Assembly (NCBI RefSeq): GCF_009900745.1
Contig: NZ_WXVU01000001.1
Coordinates: 372,001 to 436,000 of the forward strand
Direction of reading: 5' to 3'
DNA from: Chryseobacterium sp. c4a
GTDB taxonomy: Bacteria; Bacteroidota; Bacteroidia; Flavobacteriales; Weeksellaceae
Length of the DNA stretch: 64,000 bases
Part shown: positions 49,432-58,708 of the stretch, piece by piece
Position numbering within the stretch: position 1 is the stretch's first letter
Layout of the letters: each line of letters begins with the position of its first letter
The notes under the pieces: generated by a model
What the model was told of the DNA's origin: nothing
Databases searched by the model: none
What the model saw: the letters and a program-made list of their open reading frames with translations, nothing else
Position numbers and translations under genes: made by a program

Positions 49432-51867
49432 ATGAAAAAAAAATCAATCTTTTTAATCGCCGCAACAGCTGTATTGTACTTCAATAAAGCCTATGCACAG
49501 GAAACTCCACAAGATTCTGTGAAGGTTTCCTCTATCGATCAGGTTGTCATTACGGGAAACTCCAATCCAAAGAAAAAAATAGAATCCAGTACCGCTATTT
49601 CAACATTCAGCGCAAAGGAAATTCAAAAGCAGAATCCTATCAGTGCAGCAGCGTTACTACAAAGAGTTCCCGGATTTGCGGTAGAAACTTCAGGTGGGGA
49701 AGTAGGAAATAACCTTTTTGCAAGAGGTATTCCTTCTGCAGGAGCCTATGAATTTGTACAGGTTCAGGAAGACGGCCTTCCGGTGTTTGAAGATGGTGCA
49801 CTTCAGTTTGCGAATGCGGATAATTTTTTTCGTGTAGATAATTCCGTAAGCAGATTAGAGGCTTTAAGAGGAGGTTCCGGATCTATTTATGCCAACAATT
49901 CCCCGGGAGGGCTCATTAACTTTATTACGAAAGAAGGAACCAATGATTTTAAAGGAACTGCCAAACTGGAAACCAGTACTTATGGATTGATGCGTACCGA
50001 TCTTAATGTCGGTGGTGCTTTGGTGAAAGATAAACTATTCTTCAATGTTGGTGGTTTTTACAGATCAGATGACGGAATTAGAAAGACAGGTTTTAAAGCC
50101 AATAACGGTGGACAAATTAGAATGAACCTGAAGTATGTCTTTGATAAAGGCTATGTTAAAGTGTATTATAAAAAACTGGACGACAGAAATACGTTCTTCC
50201 TTCCGATTCCTTTAACGCAGGACGGAGATAAACTAAAAGGTTTCAATGGTTTTGATCCTAATTATGGTACTTACAGCTATAGAGGAATCAGTCAATTAAA
50301 TATTCCACAAGCTGGTGGAGGATTTTTCAGCAGAAATTTAGAAGATGGAATTCATCCGAAAGTAGACGTAGTGGGGGCAGAGTTTAAGTATGATCTAGGT
50401 GGAAATTTCAGCGTTTTAAATAAAACCCGATATACCAATATCGATATGAATTATACGGGAATCTTCCCCGCCGGAGCACCCAAAAGAGCTGCTGAGTTTG
50501 CCAAAGACCTGGGAATGACCAATTATCAGTATTCATTGGTAAGCAATGGGGCAGTAGTGAATCCTGAGTATGTGCAAAAGCTAGGCTTCTGGGCGATCGA
50601 TAAACAGATGAATAATTTTGTCAATGACTTACAGTTCAATTATAAATTTGATAAAGGAAATGTAACGGCTGGATTTTATAAATCAAACTGGAAATCTCAT
50701 CAATACTGGAACTGGAGCAATATTCTGACTACTGCTACAGACAGACCAGAACTGTTGAACCTGATCGATCCGACACTTAGCTCCAACAGTACTTATTCTA
50801 AAACATATAACGGAGTTCTTGATATGTCTACGTTGCTTAGAGATTCTCAAATTCAGGGAAGTTTAAATGATCTTTATTTAAATCTGGATTATAATGTAAC
50901 AGATGCATTAAGCTTTAATGGAGGAATTCGTTATAGTCGTGATTTTTACAGAGGATATAAAGTAAATACCACTAAAGCCAATCTGAATACTTCAGGCTTA
51001 ACAACTGATGGAATTCATGGTTTTGGTACGACAACAGCTGATGATAATATGAATGTTCTGGGCAATCAGTTTACCTATTGGTATTATGATATTAACAAAG
51101 TCTCCTATACATTAGCTTCCAACTATAAGATCAATCGTGAAAATGCAGTGTATGCCCGTTTCTCTCACGGTTTCAGATCTCCGAATGAAGAAGCATATTA
51201 TAATAATATAGGAAAGCTGGATGCGGTAAAACCTGTACTCACCAATCAATTGGAAGTAGGATATAAATATTATTCCCGTACTTTCGATATTGCGGTGATT
51301 CCTTTCTATTCAGCACTTAAAAATCTTTCGTTTACGGATGTTTACTCAGACGGAACTTCAGAAAATAAATTTGCCAATACGACCAATTTTGGGGTTGAAA
51401 TTGAAGGATATGCCAGATTATTCAATAATATCTTTGAAGTGACTTTCAATGGAACCATTCAGAATCCAAAATATAAAGATTTTACAGGAAGAAATGCTGA
51501 TGGTACCACCTTCGATTATAGCGGAAATGTGGTAAGAAGAATTCCTAAATTCTATTTCAATATTTCACCTGCCGTGAATATCACCAAAGAATGGAGAGCG
51601 TATGTAAGCATGAATTATTATGGAAAACGTTTCCAGAATGAAGGAAATACAGATGATAATATTCTACCATCTTTCACAGAATTTGGTGCAGGAATGTCTT
51701 ATCAGTTAGGAAAAATCCGCTTTGCTGTAGATGGAACCAATATATTTAATACCATCGGAATTACAGAAGGTGATCCAAGATCTCAGACTGTAACAGGTTC
51801 TAGTATCAGAATGGCAAGACCTATCATGGGAGCGGCTGCCAGAGCTTCAATTACTTTAGATTTCTAA
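49432..51867 (+). CDS. TonB-dependent outer-membrane receptor
   Basis: An 811-residue receptor: signal peptide MKKKSIFLIAATAVLYFNKAYA, a TonB-box-like stretch SIDQVVITG at about 35-43, a plug domain (ISTFSAKEIQKQNPISAAALLQRVPG ... ISR-like VSRLEALRGGSGSIYANNSPGG) and a 22-strand-type barrel ending ARASITLDF. It lacks the N-terminal carboxypeptidase-like domain and an adjacent SusD lipoprotein found in polysaccharide systems. Only 22 bp separate it from treF, so trehalose or a related sugar is the likely substrate. The plug sequence itself is not unlike siderophore receptors. Confidence 0.88.
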   Translation: MKKKSIFLIAATAVLYFNKAYAQETPQDSVKVSSIDQVVITGNSNPKKKIESSTAISTFSAKEIQKQNPISAAALLQRVPGFAVETSGGEVGNNLFARGIPSAGAYEFVQVQEDGLPVFEDGALQFANADNFFRVDNSVSRLEALRGGSGSIYANNSPGGLINFITKEGTNDFKGTAKLETSTYGLMRTDLNVGGALVKDKLFFNVGGFYRSDDGIRKTGFKANNGGQIRMNLKYVFDKGYVKVYYKKLDDRNTFFLPIPLTQDGDKLKGFNGFDPNYGTYSYRGISQLNIPQAGGGFFSRNLEDGIHPKVDVVGAEFKYDLGGNFSVLNKTRYTNIDMNYTGIFPAGAPKRAAEFAKDLGMTNYQYSLVSNGAVVNPEYVQKLGFWAIDKQMNNFVNDLQFNYKFDKGNVTAGFYKSNWKSHQYWNWSNILTTATDRPELLNLIDPTLSSNSTYSKTYNGVLDMSTLLRDSQIQGSLNDLYLNLDYNVTDALSFNGGIRYSRDFYRGYKVNTTKANLNTSGLTTDGIHGFGTTTADDNMNVLGNQFTYWYYDINKVSYTLASNYKINRENAVYARFSHGFRSPNEEAYYNNIGKLDAVKPVLTNQLEVGYKYYSRTFDIAVIPFYSALKNLSFTDVYSDGTSENKFANTTNFGVEIEGYARLFNNIFEVTFNGTIQNPKYKDFTGRNADGTTFDYSGNVVRRIPKFYFNISPAVNITKEWRAYVSMNYYGKRFQNEGNTDDNILPSFTEFGAGMSYQLGKIRFAVDGTNIFNTIGITEGDPRSQTVTGSSIRMARPIMGAAARASITLDF

Positions 51868-51888
51868 ACTCTATTTCTTTATAACACG

Positions 51889-51919
51889 AAACCGCCAGGA
51901 CTTAGTTCTGACGGTTTTT
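51889..51919. terminator. Terminator overlapping the end of the next gene
   Basis: Stem AAACCG-CAG / CTG-CGGTTT with one mismatch, then T-rich on both strands. It ends the trehalose operon and overlaps the last codons of the reverse-strand lipoprotein gene. Confidence 0.7.
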
Positions 51920-52642
51920 ATTTTTTAATTCTCTGAATATCCCTCTCTCGGAAAATTCTTTATTTCTAATTTTATTTTTTGGAGTTAAAGCAATATGCCT
52001 TATTTTTTCGATAGAATTTGTTTTAAGATTTAAGGTTACATCGTCAACAATTATCTTCTCAATATTATCTTGTTTATTAAACAAAAGGTATGTTTCTCCT
52101 TTTTTTACTTTTAATTCATCGAGATGTATTCCGTTCATACTTTCAACATCGTTTAAATTATAAAAGAATAAGCTATCTTTAGTCTCTTTAAATTTTTCAA
52201 AAACATATCTTTCTAATGCTCTATCATGTTCTGAATATCCTTTATATTGATATGTTCGGGTTGTTAATTTGATCTCATTTTCGGATGAAATATTCACCTT
52301 CATTGGTTTGAAAATTGGAATACTATTGTAATAAGGGTCTCCGCAAGTTCCATAACATTCGTGAGTTATACCTTCAATATTACTTTTATTTGGAATTTGT
52401 GATAATTGATAAATGGGTAGAATGCTTTCTACTTCAACCTGAAATTGTTTTGTTGAATCCAAAATTATAAAACCATGAGGGTTTGAGTCAAGACCTCCCC
52501 ATGCACTAAAATAATAGATGACTTTTGAAGTACCTTCAATCTTTTGTGTATATAATTGATCGATTCTCCATTCAGTTTTTCCAAAACCACAGCTACAAAG
52601 AATAAGAAGTGATGATATTAAACAAAATATTTTAAAATTCAT
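51902..52642 (-). CDS. Hypothetical lipoprotein (246 aa)
   Basis: The signal peptide with lipobox ILCSC gives a lipidated Cys at about residue 18. The body is soluble and mixed alpha/beta, with ITHECYGTCGDPYYNSIP containing a possible disulfide pair and a Lys/Arg/Asn-rich C-terminus. I recognise no family. It appears more AT-rich than the flanking genes, suggesting a less conserved or recently acquired gene. Its 3' end runs into the trehalose-operon terminator. Confidence 0.6.
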   Translation of the reverse strand: MNFKIFCLISSLLILCSCGFGKTEWRIDQLYTQKIEGTSKVIYYFSAWGGLDSNPHGFIILDSTKQFQVEVESILPIYQLSQIPNKSNIEGITHECYGTCGDPYYNSIPIFKPMKVNISSENEIKLTTRTYQYKGYSEHDRALERYVFEKFKETKDSLFFYNLNDVESMNGIHLDELKVKKGETYLLFNKQDNIEKIIVDDVTLNLKTNSIEKIRHIALTPKNKIRNKEFSERGIFRELKNKNRQN

Positions 52643-52752
52643 TTTTTACTAGGTTATTAGGGAGTATTATGCATAATTTGTAGATTATGATAATCCGAAA
52701 ATGTATTTTACATTTATTCATTCTACTTCAATCCTATTATTAAAAATCCGAT

Positions 52753-52776
52753 GTTTAGATTCTTTCAGAATGACAA
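52753..52776. repeat. Second copy of the gattctt...gaatgac repeat
   Basis: tttagattctttcagaatgacaaa: the outer parts of the 37532 element without its centre. It is followed by a pyrimidine-rich stretch with aaccttcaaacccgaacc. Confidence 0.4.
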
Positions 52777-52838
52777 AATGCGTGAAACGCTTACACTCTC
52801 AAACCTTCAAACCCGAACCTCGCACTCCGAAAGCCCGC

Positions 52839-53477
52839 TTACTTTAAAAAAGGATTATACTGTTTTTCAAACCCAATTGAAGTAGGATTTCCGTGACCGG
52901 AGAAAACCTGAGTTTCAGGATCCAGTACAAAAAGTTTTGTTTTAATCCCGTCAATTAACTGTTCATAATTTCCTTTATAAAGATCTGTTCTTCCAATGCT
53001 TCCTTCAAACAAAACATCACCTGAGATCATAAATTTCTGATTTTCGTTGTGATAAACCACACTTCCTGGTGAATGTCCCGGAACATGATAGATTTTAAAC
53101 TTTTCTCCGTCCAGTTCAAGTTCCTCTCCTTCATTGATATATTGGATATCTACCTTCACAGGCTCAATAGGGAAGCCGAATCTCATTCCACTAGCCTGAA
53201 GCATATCTAGAACCTCCTGGTCTTCCTGATGCATATTAACAGGAACTTTGAAGGTGTCAAATGCCCATTGTAGGCCTAAAACATGATCAATATGAGCATG
53301 GGTTAAAAGAATTTTCTGAATGTTCAGTTCTTTTTCTTTAATAAAGTTATCAATGGCTCTGGTTTCCTGTTCATTCATATTTCCCGGATCAATTAACCAG
53401 GCATTTTTGTTTTCATTATAAAGAATGTAGGTATTCTCACTTGCGAAGTTGCATACGAAGCCTTGAATCTGAAGCAT
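52839..53477 (-). CDS. MBL-fold hydrolase (glyoxalase II-like)
   Basis: 212 residues from the ATG at 53477; the longer frame would begin at 53546, overlapping the divergent promoter. The metallo-beta-lactamase motif THAHIDH (about residue 55) supplies three metal ligands plus Asp. HVPGHSPGSVVY supplies the next His, ISGDVLFEGSIGRTDL the bridging Asp, and SGHGNPTSIG the last His. The pattern is that of small glyoxalase II/YcbL-type thioesterases. The substrate is not determined. Confidence 0.85.
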   Translation of the reverse strand: MLQIQGFVCNFASENTYILYNENKNAWLIDPGNMNEQETRAIDNFIKEKELNIQKILLTHAHIDHVLGLQWAFDTFKVPVNMHQEDQEVLDMLQASGMRFGFPIEPVKVDIQYINEGEELELDGEKFKIYHVPGHSPGSVVYHNENQKFMISGDVLFEGSIGRTDLYKGNYEQLIDGIKTKLFVLDPETQVFSGHGNPTSIGFEKQYNPFLK

Positions 53478-53534
53478 AATCTGAATATTTTTATTCAAAA
53501 ATACGATATTATTAAGAAAATGGCTATTTTTCGT

Positions 53535-53542
53535 TATCTTCG
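53535..53542 (+). promoter_or_regulatory. -7 box (TATCTTCG) directly before the plug-family gene
   Basis: One mismatch to TAnnTTTG; it ends 5 bases before the ATG at 53548. Confidence 0.35.
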
Positions 53543-53547
53543 TCATA

Positions 53548-54762
53548 ATGAAAACTTTGCGAATACTCTTACTTTCCCTGGGTGGACTGGTTTATGGACA
53601 AAATATCCAAAGCATCCAGCTATTTAATCCTCAGACGAATGATGAAACGCCGGTCATCAAGTTCGGTGAACAATTGGTGTTGAGTTTTGATGATCTTACC
53701 AATGGCAGTGAAATCTATCGATACACTATTAAACATTATGACAGAAACTGGAATGATGATAATTTGTTCTTTACAGAAATTGCTACGGGGAGTATGAATG
53801 GGCTTTTGGATCAGTTTCAGTATTCATTCAATACATTGCAGGCTTATACACATTATAAACTGACTTTTCCCAATGATAAAATTCAGCCGAAAATATCAGG
53901 GAATTTTGAACTGATCGTTTACAAGGATTCTGCAGACAGACCCTTATTCAAAAGACGATTCTATCTGGTAGAAGATGCCGCTACTCTGGGAGTGAATGTC
54001 TCAAGGATTGCGGATGCGAAGAATCCTAACGTCAACCAAAGAGTAGAAGTAAAAGCATTACCAAAAGCGGGTGATCTTTCTTCTAATGTCAACTCTATGA
54101 GTTTGAACGTAATGCAGAATAATAATCCCAATATGGTAATTTTTAACCAGAAGCCAAGTGCTGTTTTAGGAAATCAATTGCTTTTCCAACAGATGAATCT
54201 TGTGTTTCCAGGAGATAACGAATTCTATTATTTCGATAATAAAAATATGACCATTGCAGCTGATATGGTTCGGGCAGTTGAAGTAAAAGATGATGCCAAT
54301 TATACTTATTTACATCCTGTTTGGGCATTTCCTTTAAATTATCAATATCAGCCTGATGTAAATGGTGCCTGGTATTATCGAAGAAATGATTTGGGGAGAG
54401 AAAGAGATGCTGAAAGAGAAGCAGATTACTCCTGGGTATATTTTTATTTAGATTCAGATCCGGTGGATAAGGAAATCTATATTCTTGGGGGATTCAATAG
54501 TTTTAAACCCAGCAAAGAAAATCAGATGCAGTATGATCCGGCAACGAAACAGTATGTTGCTAAGTTATTTCTGAAACAAGGATTCTATAATTATGTTTTG
54601 GCCACAAAGCAAGGAGATGCTCCATTGGATTTTGGTGAGGTAAATGGTAATTTCTGGCAGACAGAAAACCTTTATCAGGCATTCCTTTATTATGCGCCTT
54701 TTGGACGAAATTATGATGGTCTGATAGGGTATGGTGAATTCAGAACTCCTATTAGAAAATAA
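53548..54762 (+). CDS. T9SS plug-family protein (DUF5103)
   Basis: A 404-residue exported protein with signal peptide MKTLRILLLSLGGLVYG. The N-terminal region IQSIQLFNPQTNDETPVIKFGEQLVLSFDDL and DNLFFTEIATGSMNGLLDQFQYSFNT are typical of DUF5103. Later, EIYILGGFNSFKPS and KLFLKQGFYNYVL resemble the glycogen-binding-like fold of this family. A DUF5103 protein closes the periplasmic side of the SprA translocon in F. johnsoniae. The T9SS cargo genes in the window, including the one directly downstream, make such a role plausible. Confidence 0.8.
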   Translation: MKTLRILLLSLGGLVYGQNIQSIQLFNPQTNDETPVIKFGEQLVLSFDDLTNGSEIYRYTIKHYDRNWNDDNLFFTEIATGSMNGLLDQFQYSFNTLQAYTHYKLTFPNDKIQPKISGNFELIVYKDSADRPLFKRRFYLVEDAATLGVNVSRIADAKNPNVNQRVEVKALPKAGDLSSNVNSMSLNVMQNNNPNMVIFNQKPSAVLGNQLLFQQMNLVFPGDNEFYYFDNKNMTIAADMVRAVEVKDDANYTYLHPVWAFPLNYQYQPDVNGAWYYRRNDLGRERDAEREADYSWVYFYLDSDPVDKEIYILGGFNSFKPSKENQMQYDPATKQYVAKLFLKQGFYNYVLATKQGDAPLDFGEVNGNFWQTENLYQAFLYYAPFGRNYDGLIGYGEFRTPIRK

Positions 54763-54790
54763 TATCTAAGAATTAACTATAAAATATAAA

Positions 54791-54830
54791 ATAAAGGCTG
54801 TCTCTACTGAGATAGCCTTTATTTTTTATA
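54791..54830 (+). terminator. Terminator after the plug-family gene
   Basis: 14-bp stem ATAAAGGCTGTCTC/GAGATAGCCTTTAT (one G-T pair), loop TACT, then T6. Confidence 0.9.
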
Positions 54831-55094
54831 GATATTATTAAGATTGGATAATTATATTCCATAAAATGTTTAGCATAATGAAAAAAATAATTCACAAAAT
54901 ATTGATTTTTGTGAATTTAATTCATGAAAAATATTCATAATAATAAAATTATGTTTAATTATTTCGCTTTAATATAAAATCATTAGTGTGGTTTGTGTAA
55001 TGATTTATATTTTCTATTGAATTTTATTTAAAATAAATATCATTATGTTGTGAAAAGTTTATAAATTCGTTCTCACATCAAACAAATATTATTT
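54831..55094. other. AT-rich upstream region of the M4 protease
   Basis: About 260 bases, very AT-rich with many AAAAT and TATTT words. It must contain the protease promoter, but the best -7 candidate (TAAATTCG, 55062-55069) has no properly spaced -33 box. Confidence 0.4.
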
Positions 55095-57050
55095 ATGAAA
55101 ACAAAATTTATTTTAGCAGTAAGCGTTGCAGCCTGCTCTTTCGTTTTTGGACAAAACACTCCATCCAAAGTAATTTCCGGTAAAAATGGATTACACGCAG
55201 ATTTTCTAAGGTTCGATAAAAATGGGCCGGTTTTCAAAGGAACTCCGGTTTTATATGATGAAACATCTGAAAGATTATCACCTGGACACGCTCGTAAATT
55301 AGGGACTGAAAAAGATCAGCTAGGGTTTGAGACTCACAGATTCCAACAAGTAGTTAATGATATTCCTGTAGAATATGGGATGACAGTTGTACAAACCAAA
55401 AATGGCAATATTGTAGGGCAAACTGGAAAATGGATCCTTGATGTTCCTCAGAGAGTTGAAAAACAGGCAAACATTTCTGAGAACATCGCACTGCAAAATG
55501 CTTTATCATTTGTAGGAGCAGAATCTTATAAATGGCAAAACAAAGAAGAGGAAGATTTCATTAAAAGAGAAACTAATGATAAAAATGCGACTTTTGCACC
55601 GAAAGGAGAGCTGGTGTATTACTCAGAGCCTACTGATGAAAAGCTGAATGATCTTAAACTAGCTTATAAATTTGATATTTATGCTGAGAAGCCATTAAGC
55701 AGACAATATGTTTTTGTAGATGCAAAAAATGGAAAAGTATTAGGAACTGATGCATTGATTCATGATGTAAATGCAGCAGGAACGGCTACCACAGGATACA
55801 GTGGAAATAGAAATATTACAACTGATTCTTATAATGGAAGCTACAGATTAAGAGAAACAGGAAGAAACGGAGGAACAGCTGTAGAAACTTATAACCTGCA
55901 AAAAGGTACAAATTATGCAGCAGCGGTAGATTTTACCGATTCTGACAACGTTTGGAATAATGTGAATACCAATAAAGATCAATATGCTACAGATGCCCAT
56001 TGGGGTGCTGAAATGACAGTAGATTATCTTTATACAAAATTTGGAAGAAAGAGTATCGATAACAATCATTTTGCTATAAAATCGTATGTTCACTATTCAA
56101 CCAATTATTTCAATGCATTTTGGGATGGTTCAAGAATGACGTATGGTGATGGAAGCTCTACTACAAATGGAGGAAAACCATTGACTGCCATTGATGTTTG
56201 TGGGCACGAAATTACTCACGGGATGACTTCTAAAACAGCTAACTTGGCATATCAGAGAGAATCAGGAGCTTTGAACGAAGGTTTCTCAGATATTTTTGGT
56301 AACACTATAGAAAAATGGGCCAGACCAAACCAGGCAAGCTGGACACTAGGAGAGGATTTCAGTTATGTGATCAGAAATATGGCCAACCCTAACGCCTATA
56401 GTCAGCCGGATACTTATATGGGTACTTACTGGAAAGCTACTACTACTTCAGGTTGTGCTACTCCTAGCCAGGCCAATGACTATTGTGGAGTTCATACCAA
56501 TTCCGGAGTTCTGAATTTCTGGTATTATTTATTGGTAACAGGAGGTTCTGGAACTAATGATAAAGGGTTTGCTTATAACGTTTCAGGAATAGGATTGGAT
56601 AAAGCAGCAGCGATCGCTTATAGAACTTTGACTACTTACCTGACTTCTAGTTCCACTTATGCCAATACAAGAACATATTCTTTACAGGCAGCAGCGGATC
56701 TTTATGGAGCTGGAAGTAACGAAGTAACACAGGTTACCAATGCATGGAATGCTGTAGGTGTTGGCGGTGGTACTTCTCCTGCAGGACTCATTGCAGCAGC
56801 AGCTAATGAATCTCCTTATACTATTAGTCCAAATCCTGCAACAGACAGATTTACGGTAGCATTCAATGGAAAAGAAGGTAAAGGAACTGTAGAAGTGGTG
56901 AACTTAACAGGAAGAAAAGAACTTTCTGAAAAAGTTAAGCTTACTGATGGAGCCAATAGACTGGAAATACAGCTTCCATCCAATATGCTTCCAGGAGTTT
57001 ATATTGTAACAGTGAACGGCCAGAAAGCCGGAAATCTAATTAAAAAATAA
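55095..57050 (+). CDS. Secreted M4 (thermolysin-type) metalloprotease with T9SS tail
   Basis: 651 residues. Signal peptide MKTKFILAVSVAACSFVFG is followed by an FTP/PepSY propeptide (about 30-225) that inhibits and folds the enzyme. The catalytic domain begins near residue 245. H371-E372-x-x-H375 and E395 form the HExxH-19-E zinc site in CGHEITHGMTSK ... GALNEGFSDIFG. VHTNSGVLNFWYYL contains the conserved later His region. The last 70 residues are a T9SS tail (YTISPNPATDRFTV ... GVYIVTVNGQKAGNLIKK). It is an extracellular protease, probably for protein degradation or virulence. Confidence 0.95.
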   Translation: MKTKFILAVSVAACSFVFGQNTPSKVISGKNGLHADFLRFDKNGPVFKGTPVLYDETSERLSPGHARKLGTEKDQLGFETHRFQQVVNDIPVEYGMTVVQTKNGNIVGQTGKWILDVPQRVEKQANISENIALQNALSFVGAESYKWQNKEEEDFIKRETNDKNATFAPKGELVYYSEPTDEKLNDLKLAYKFDIYAEKPLSRQYVFVDAKNGKVLGTDALIHDVNAAGTATTGYSGNRNITTDSYNGSYRLRETGRNGGTAVETYNLQKGTNYAAAVDFTDSDNVWNNVNTNKDQYATDAHWGAEMTVDYLYTKFGRKSIDNNHFAIKSYVHYSTNYFNAFWDGSRMTYGDGSSTTNGGKPLTAIDVCGHEITHGMTSKTANLAYQRESGALNEGFSDIFGNTIEKWARPNQASWTLGEDFSYVIRNMANPNAYSQPDTYMGTYWKATTTSGCATPSQANDYCGVHTNSGVLNFWYYLLVTGGSGTNDKGFAYNVSGIGLDKAAAIAYRTLTTYLTSSSTYANTRTYSLQAAADLYGAGSNEVTQVTNAWNAVGVGGGTSPAGLIAAAANESPYTISPNPATDRFTVAFNGKEGKGTVEVVNLTGRKELSEKVKLTDGANRLEIQLPSNMLPGVYIVTVNGQKAGNLIKK

Positions 57051-57070
57051 GTTTTAATATATTTCAAGAG

Positions 57071-57106
57071 AAAGGCCGCAGAAAATTTTCTGCGGCCTTT
57101 TTATAT
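57071..57106. terminator. Perfect palindromic terminator between the M4 protease and hemH
   Basis: A 30-base perfect palindrome, AAAGGCCGCAGAAAA and its complement, followed by T5 on the forward strand; it can serve both convergent genes. Confidence 0.9.
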
Positions 57107-57122
57107 ATTATATCTGAAGGAT

Positions 57123-58157
57123 TTATACGAAATAGAAATCATTCAATTTTTCTTCGCAAAGTATTTTTACCACTTCTATCCATCGATCTTCATCATTCAA
57201 GCAAGGGATGTAATGGAAACTTTCTCCACCACCATGCATGAATTGTTCTTTTCCTTCTTCAGAAATTTCTTCCAGAGTTTCAAGACAGTCTGAAACGAAT
57301 GCTGGGCAGACAACAGCCAGATTTTTAATTCCTTTTTTAGGAATCGTTTCTAAAGTATGATCTGTATAAGGCTCAATCCACTTGTCTTTTCCTAATCTTG
57401 ATTGGAAAGAAACAATTGTTTTTTCCTTTGGAAGTCCCATTTTAGCAATAACAGCCTCGGTAGTTTTATAACACTGATGCCTGTAGCAATAAGCATTGTG
57501 AGTATCTACCTGACTGTTGATACAGTTAGCATCATCAATCTTACAGGTCTTTGAGGGATCTGTTTTGTACAGATGTCTCTCCGGAACCCCGTGGTAAGAA
57601 AACTGAAGGGCATCAAAATTCTCAGGAAGCTTTTCCTTAATACTTTCAGCCAGACAATTGATATAAATATCTCTGTTGTAAAAAGGTTGAATATAATTGA
57701 TTTTTACCTTTGGAAACTTTTTCTTTCTTACTTCTTCTGCCTTTTCAATAACAGTTTCTGTGGTACTCATCGCATATTGAGGATATAAAGGGAAAAGAAC
57801 GATTTCAGAAATTCCCTGATCTACCAGTTTCTGGATTCCGGTTTCAATACTCGGTTCTGCATATCTCATCCCGATTTCCACCGGGACATCCACTATCTTT
57901 TGAAGTTTTTTCTGAATTTTTTCAGTAATGACAATCAATGGAGAACCTTCATCTGTCCAAACCGTTTTATAGGCTTCAGCAGACTGGGCCGGTCTTGTTT
58001 TCAGAATAATACCCTGAACAAGAAGAGCACGAAAGATCCAACGATAATCAATTACCCTTTCGTCCATCAAAAATTCATCAAGATATTCCTTTACATCATT
58101 TACAGCCGTAGATCTTGGTGATCCAAGGTTGACCAGTAAAATTCCTTTTTTATTCAA
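57123..58157 (-). CDS. hemH: Ferrochelatase
   Basis: A 344-residue enzyme inserting iron into protoporphyrin IX. GILLVNLGSPRSTAVNDVKEYLDEFLMD is the N-terminal signature, FSYHGVPERHLYKTDPSKTC the active-site His region, and CPAFVSDCLETLEEISEEGKEQF the late signature with the conserved Glu residues. Translation appears to start at TTG 58157; no suitable ATG is in frame. The reductase gene ends 5 bp upstream, so they are co-transcribed. No other hem gene is close. Confidence 0.93.
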   Translation of the reverse strand: MNKKGILLVNLGSPRSTAVNDVKEYLDEFLMDERVIDYRWIFRALLVQGIILKTRPAQSAEAYKTVWTDEGSPLIVITEKIQKKLQKIVDVPVEIGMRYAEPSIETGIQKLVDQGISEIVLFPLYPQYAMSTTETVIEKAEEVRKKKFPKVKINYIQPFYNRDIYINCLAESIKEKLPENFDALQFSYHGVPERHLYKTDPSKTCKIDDANCINSQVDTHNAYCYRHQCYKTTEAVIAKMGLPKEKTIVSFQSRLGKDKWIEPYTDHTLETIPKKGIKNLAVVCPAFVSDCLETLEEISEEGKEQFMHGGGESFHYIPCLNDEDRWIEVVKILCEEKLNDFYFV

Positions 58158-58162
58158 TTTTT

Positions 58163-58699
58163 TTATTTTAATGATGAAACAGACTTGTGAAAATCTGTTA
58201 CCAATTCTAATACTTTAGCAAAGGTATTGTTTTCAATTGAGCCATCAGGCTCCAATCTGCCCTTTATCCCTTTTATTAAAAGCTGATGTTTATCATCCGT
58301 TTTTGCTCCAAGCGTTTTTAAGAGCAGTAATAATTCTTCATGACCTTTCTCTCCACTGGCAGAACCTGTAATGAAGGCAACAGGTTTGTCCAGAAAAACA
58401 TTCGTAGAAACACACCATTCCAATAGATTCTTTAATCTGCTCGGAATACTGAAAATATATTCCGGAGTAGAAATGAGTACTCCTCCCGAATCGTTAATAT
58501 ATTCTCTGATCTTCACGATTTCCTCAGGGATGTTCATATCAGTTAATGAGGTATCAAAATGAGGAAGTACAGAAAGATCATCATACATCTGGAATTTGAT
58601 ATTGGGATTATTGTCCATTACCTGTTCCATCAGTTTCTGATTACTGGAATTTTTTGTAGCACTTCCAATAATGATGAGAATCTTTTTAGATGCAGTCAT
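58163..58699 (-). CDS. NADPH-dependent FMN reductase family protein
   Basis: A 178-residue flavodoxin-like protein: ILIIIGSATKNSSNQKLMEQV at the N-terminus binds FMN phosphate, and GGVLISTPEYIFSIPSRLKNLLEWC is the conserved TPEYN-like stretch of the family. No signal peptide. It lies between nfu and hemH in a tight operon, so supplying reduced flavin, or electrons for iron reduction before heme or Fe-S assembly, is a reasonable inference. Confidence 0.85.
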   Translation of the reverse strand: MTASKKILIIIGSATKNSSNQKLMEQVMDNNPNIKFQMYDDLSVLPHFDTSLTDMNIPEEIVKIREYINDSGGVLISTPEYIFSIPSRLKNLLEWCVSTNVFLDKPVAFITGSASGEKGHEELLLLLKTLGAKTDDKHQLLIKGIKGRLEPDGSIENNTFAKVLELVTDFHKSVSSLK

Positions 58700-58708
58700 G
58701 AAATTGAA

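Noticed and set aside
49432-51867. Siderophore receptor
   Set aside because: The plug is compatible with such a role, but the 22-bp spacing to trehalase and absence of any iron-related gene favour a sugar substrate; left open in the annotation.
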